DNA of 64,000 bases from Maratus speciosus (lineage: Eukaryota > Arthropoda > Arachnida > Araneae > Salticidae): the NCBI GenBank assembly GCA_963932465.1, contig OZ010789.1, forward strand, positions 591,491,581 to 591,555,580. The letters are read 5' to 3'. A model generated the notes under the pieces. That model did not search any database. It was not told the origin of the DNA and worked only from the letters and a program-made list of their open reading frames with translations. Shown piece after piece: positions 59,313 through 64,000 of the stretch. Each line of letters opens with the position of its first letter. Position 1 is the stretch's first letter. The translations under genes and the position numbers were made by a program.

Positions 59313-60515
59313 CCTTGATCGATAAGTACAGCAAATTCCCAATTCCCATAACTGTTAAGTAAATGTTAAATAGAGTTTAAAATATTTAGTAAATGTTTCA
59401 GTTCATAAATGTATTTTATGAAAAATGCTTTTTTGTGTGAAAATTCCATAGGCAAAACGTAATTTCTCAAACAGCTATTGAAATATCACTATAAAAATCA
59501 AATTGCAAGTTATTGACTCTTAACTCATAAAAATGTATATCTTAGATTTTATTTTATTATATTTACCACTGTAATAAAAATTACATGTATACAGAAAATA
59601 CATATCAATGTGATATAACTTGCTGTAGAGTGTTTTGCGTATTCGGCAAAATTTGATTAAATTTTTACCATAAACTCTTCAATTTACCTAAATGTAATCA
59701 ATGTATGGACTATATTTACCTTTTCATCGTAGTCTAGAATCAAAATCTTCCTAAACATAACTGTAAACTATTAATTGCTTTTTCAATAAACTTGCTCCGA
59801 ACGATGTCTTATAAATTAAAAATAACAATTTGTGGGCAATCACTTATCATTTAGCGAGTTTTAGTGAGAAACTAAAAATCAGCTTACTCTAAATCCGATA
59901 TCTCCCTGAATTTTTATGATATTTGACTTTTTTTTTTTTAAGTTGCTTTATAGAGTTGACTATTAAATTATGCAAAAAGTTCCTTGTTGTGGATCGCGCA
60001 TGCACAGATAAAAATTATTTTATACAACTGTCCATATTTCCTTAAATATTTAATATATTTATATTCCAATTACACTATATTATTTCGACTACCATTTTTT
60101 TTCTGAAACGGGCATTAAATTTGGTTAAAAGCCCTGCATGTTATAAGGAAAAGGCATGCAAGATTTTTTGGAATGTTTAAAAAAAATCGTTATCTCTAAT
60201 AATATATGTACTATTCTTACCCAAATGCATACACACATTGTACAATGTCTGATTATGTATATTCCGTAGCGATAGATTATTTCGTGCATTTTATTTTAGA
60301 GAGTGATCCGAAGTATTAATTTTTTTCTTTAATTTTTTGTTGGCCCCCAAATCGTCCTCCTTATCAAATCGACATTGATAAATATGAAGTCAACCTTGTT
60401 CTTTCTAATCCTAAAATTCCAGAAGAATTTGACAAGCGTATTTTTAAATATTCGAAAAAAATATCTAAAATTGAAAATTGCCGGTCATTAATGGCCATAT
60501 AGTGTAACTTCTACT
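57935..60515. mobile_element. Giant inverted repeat (foldback element), 2.6 kb
   Basis: The left arm (about 57935-58865) and right arm (about 59312-60515) are inverted copies. Matching blocks: outer CACTATATGGTCATTAATGA and TCATTAATGGCCATATAGTG; AAATCGACATTGATAAA near 60366 and its complement near 58061; TTGCTCCGAACG near 59790 and CGTTCGGAGCAA near 58635; inner ATTGATCAAGGTC and GACCTTGATCGAT. The right arm carries about 300 extra bases near 59340-59630. The loop contains a (G)14 run and a poly(A) tract (59267-59310). No protein frame is seen. The arms are diverged by eye but mostly alignable. A transcript would form a long imperfect hairpin. Confidence 0.8.
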
Positions 60516-61915
60516 TCTGAAACGAAATTTTTCTAATATTTAGTTTGCGTATTAAAAATAACGTTTATTTCATATACTGATATTATATATTATAAAGAGA
60601 ATATTTTGTTAAAAAAAGAAACATTTAATAACAAAAATTACATGTGCACGTGAAGTTAAAAAAGCGTCATGTATAAAAAAATATATATATATAGTTTAAA
60701 TGGCCATTAAGATGGCCGTTTTGGTGAAATTTTTCGATTTTTTTTGTTTTAATTTTATTTCTAATATTTCTAGAAAAGGAGTTATGATCCATTCAATAAC
60801 TAGGAAGTATTGAGTCAAAAACCGGAAAAGAGTGTAAAAAGGCCAGGAAAAAAGTTAAAAATGTTGTAAGCATAACTTTATTACTTTTGCCATAAAAATA
60901 CTAATAAATCTTATTTGATACGTCCTAGAAAAATTTTATAGGTAAGAAACAATGCAGATAAGAAATCCTAAAATGTCATTTCTGAAAAATAAATTTTTTC
61001 TGTTATTTTCATTTTCAATAAATTCCATTACATGAAATTTTTCTAAGCATATTTCAGTGAAATTTGAGGGAATGCTTTCCATATCACTCAATATGTTCTG
61101 AACAAGAATCTCAACTTTATGTGATAATGTAATTATTTTATCGGTACTTAAATATAAAAGAATGATAATATTATATATAAAAAATGTATTTTCTGACATA
61201 TTTTGAAATATTTCAGTTAATTTTATAGATATTGTGAAACTCTTAATGCAGTGCACGATAAAGTATAATTAGCAATAAGTAGCAGAAAGGAAATTTAAAT
61301 ATTATTAGTGGAATTGAATGTACTTTATCTGGGATAAGCATAAAATTTCGCTTAAAAAATAGGAAAAAAAACCAATTTTTAAAAAACTTTATGAAGATAT
61401 CGTAGCGTTTTATTTGTTTTCATCATTCTGTATAACAATTGAAATAAAATATGTGCATTTATTCAATATTTTAAATAAAAAAAAATAGCTCCGAACATAA
61501 ACAAATACTTTAATATGTTACAAAGTTTAAATGAAGTATGTAATTTTTCAACACACATTGCAATATCGTCCATTATTTTCGTCTGATGTATCCTATATTC
61601 TTGTAACTGTCAAAATCTATAGAGTGTTTGATTGAAACCATATGTGTTATAAAACAGGTTGTATCTGGTATTTCTTATAAGAATTCCAAAAAATATAATA
61701 TCATAGCTAAACAATAATTAAAATTAAGTATTTTTTCGCATGAACAAAAATTCATCATGAAATAAAAACGTATGTTATGATCTTCGTCTTTCTACATAAA
61801 TATTTTAAATTTACTTATTATAAAAGTTTGGAATCGTCCGTCATAAAAGTAGGCAAATTGTTAGTCAATTAAAATGAGTTAGATTTGCTTTTCAAGCAAA
61901 ACATTTTATGCAAAA
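60516..61915. other. A+T-rich interval, no gene seen
   Basis: The longest frame (60936-61256, minus, 106 codons) is hydrophobic and low in complexity, with no motif I recognise. I do not call it a gene. Confidence 0.5.
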
Positions 61916-61945
61916 CTAGCAGGTTATGCCCGCTGCGCTGGTGAA
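61916..61945 (-). mobile_element. Helitron-like 3' terminus D
   Basis: On the minus strand GCGGGCATAACCTGCTAG is followed by T: a 5-bp stem with one G-T pair (GCGGG/CCTGC) abutting TAG, so that CTAG is terminal. The body would lie to the right. The 5' end was not found. Confidence 0.35.
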
Positions 61946-63288
61946 TATTTCCAAATGAACCTTGGGTTAAACGAAATACATTTGAACTTGTATTTTAAAC
62001 AATTTGGACTTTCAGCTGGACATTGCTCAGTGCTGAAATCGATGCGAACGCCATTGCAGTATTATATTATCTTAAGCGTTGGACGAAATTTTGCTATTAA
62101 CCAGCAATTTTTTTAGTTGATTATTAACAGTGCACTTTTAGTAGGGTAATGTGACCCTTATGACAACAGGAATTAAAAGGGTCTCTGATCTGACATTACT
62201 AAATTAGAATCCATTAGAATGATTGCACACATGGACCATTGAACACGAATAATGTTCAGGTGGTTCATTTTCATTTGATAGTTCTTGAACTCCTGGAATC
62301 TCAGTTCGCGCAATATGCGATTCTGGTAGCTTAAATATAATCTGACTGAATGTTACGATATATTTCTTAATAAACGTCCTCTTGTGACAGATCTACTAGT
62401 ACTGTTTTTTGTCTTCGGATTCCAGCAGAGTAAATACCGTAAAAATGTATTGAAGAGTTTGCAATCAAAAAAGAATGTTTAACTTTCATATTTAAAAGAA
62501 AAGTGAAATATAAAAAAGTGTGTTTTTAAAGCTGAATTGCTTGAATAAAATTAAAATGACGTCATTTTCACTGCCTTTTCATTTTGTAGACTATTTACAA
62601 TCATGTAACCGTTTACACGTTACAAAACTCGATGACTTAATCTTGTAAAAAAATAAACCTCTTGCATCCAATAAAATTTTTCTGATCATCTGTAATCGAC
62701 TTCATTGGGATGGTTGACGTCAAACATTAAGACTGATGCAACAATACTGTTACATATTTACCACAGTTAATGACAAAACAAACTTAATTACTCGCCAAGT
62801 TACGATCCAAAAAATAATGTAAAATTGTTGTCGATTCAATTATAGATTTTTTATAAATAAATATTTATGCCTTAAATAGACCGGACAATGATAAATAAAG
62901 TTAGTTATACAAAACATTTCGTAAATAACATTTTGGTGTATACTTGAACCGAAGATTTATTTTGCATTTCTCTAAAGAGCATAATAACACGGACAAATAG
63001 GCTTGCTAATTCCTTTATAGTCAAGAGTAAATTAATCAACTGTCTATTGTGTAAATAACCCAGATTATGAAAATAACTCTTAATTTGTTGCTCAGTTTAG
63101 CTGAAGTGACGAATTAGAAAAAAAAAATTGAAATTAAATTCAGCAAGCAATTTTTATTGCACAATTTTGGCCTTTTTTTTTACAATAATAATAACGTATA
63201 ATTGCAGAAATCTTCTTAAGAATCTTCTTATATCCTTACTTTTAAAGCAGTGAATATTCCTATAAGTGAAATTGGCAATAGGTCCGAC

Positions 63289-63339
<51 letters not shown>

Positions 63340-64000
63340 GCAGAAAATTCCATTAATAAGTAATGATCTGCGTTCCAGGATATAAAAATCACATGGTTGA
63401 AGAAAACAAAATGGCATGTTTCCATAGTAATGGTATTCCATACTATGATAAAAAAAAATATTTTAAATCTCTGGAATTAAATTATTCTAGCTTATATCTG
63501 TATTTTGCAGACATTTATACTAAATTTTAAATACTTGCTACATAATTATAATTTTAACTGCTTTTTGTATGATTTACATTTGAATATAAAAAAATACTCC
63601 AAAATCTTCTTCTACACTTAAAAAGGGAAAAAAAAAATATTGCTAGCTTCGCCTAGTTTATTTCACGCTTCTGCTTTTGTGGCTTAAAATTGCATTGTTT
63701 GGCGACAAAAGTAATAATTAAACAGCATATAACTGACTTATACAGCCATTTTTACAATTACTTCTTCCAGTTTTTCCTCTAAGAGATACGATGGGAAAAT
63801 TATATAAAAATGCTAATTAAATTGAAAAACAAAACAACAACAAAAAAAAAGACTAAAAGAATGTTACTTAAATTTTATTTCTTCAAGTTTATTCAAGGAC
63901 ATTTTTACTAACTTGACGCAAGCGAAAAGTCGCCAAATAAGGTATCAATTGCTTCTTTTATAGTAATTTATTTTTTTAAGTTTTATAAACATTCCTTTCG
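61946..64000. other. A+T-rich interval to window end, no gene seen
   Basis: A slightly less A+T-rich stretch (61920-62420) may belong to the putative Helitron-like element ending at 61916. A pure A tract spans 63294-63337. Nothing else is recognised. Confidence 0.5.

Noticed and set aside
60936..61256. 106-codon minus-strand frame
   Set aside because: Hydrophobic, A+T-driven composition with no recognisable domain; could be chance in a long A+T-rich interval.

Overview
This 64 kb window looks like intergenic, transposon-saturated nuclear DNA from an animal, most likely an arthropod and plausibly a spider or other arachnid. The inference rests on very high A+T content, long poly(A)/poly(T) tracts, absence of bacterial-style coding density, and a mix of element families typical of arthropod genomes: Tc1, mariner, Tigger/pogo, DUF4817-type transposase elements, TTAA-target elements, Helitron-like elements, a Penelope-like GIY-YIG endonuclease and another reverse-transcriptase relic. 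I found no host exon, tRNA, rRNA or CRISPR array that I could defend. Almost every long open frame is either a broken transposon gene or a by-product of repeats.

Layout. 0.2-1.1 kb: copy of a Tc1-type TIR repeat. 1.9-3.1 kb: a large palindrome abutting a roughly 120-bp tandem array rich in TGACGTCA palindromes; a second, inverted array lies at 38.3-39.0 kb. 5.1-8.0 kb: TA-flanked hairpin MITE, an array of about 146-bp units ending in (CAGA)n, and a DUF4817 element remnant. 9.5-10.8 kb: Helitron-like copy A. 11.2-12.1 kb: Penelope-like C-terminal relic interrupted by a MITE. 12.6-13.6 kb: full-length Tc1-type TIR element. 13.7-21.4 kb: a complete non-coding LTR retroelement with 1.66-kb LTRs, GGCGG target duplication, polypurine tract and a triplicated tRNA-His-like primer site. 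21.6-23.0 kb: decaying tandem array, then a mariner transposase relic. 25.4-26.9 kb: Tigger-type element with another TIR element nested inside. 27.7-28.8 kb: a second old array ending in a CAGA-like stretch. 29.0-32.1 kb: the end of a Tc1-type TIR repeat split by a 2.75-kb TIR transposon with a decayed transposase-like gene. 33.8-35.3 kb: TTAA element and a Tigger deletion derivative. 41.8-44.6 kb: Helitron-like ends and a foldback element split by Helitron-like copy B. 45.5-48.0 kb: TA-flanked TIR element and a nearly intact Tc1 transposon. 49.9-54.1 kb: reverse-transcriptase relic split by a 2.5-kb TTAA element. 57.9-60.5 kb: a 2.6-kb inverted repeat. The rest is A+T-rich sequence without recognisable content.

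The genes do not form a pathway; the biology is layered transposition. Several insertions can be dated relative to each other because the interrupted sequence can be read on both sides or compared with another copy in the window. The most unusual observations are the triplicated primer-binding-like unit of the LTR element, the pair of CRE-like arrays, and the empty-site evidence for Helitron-like copy B. All family assignments were made by eye from motifs and need database confirmation.
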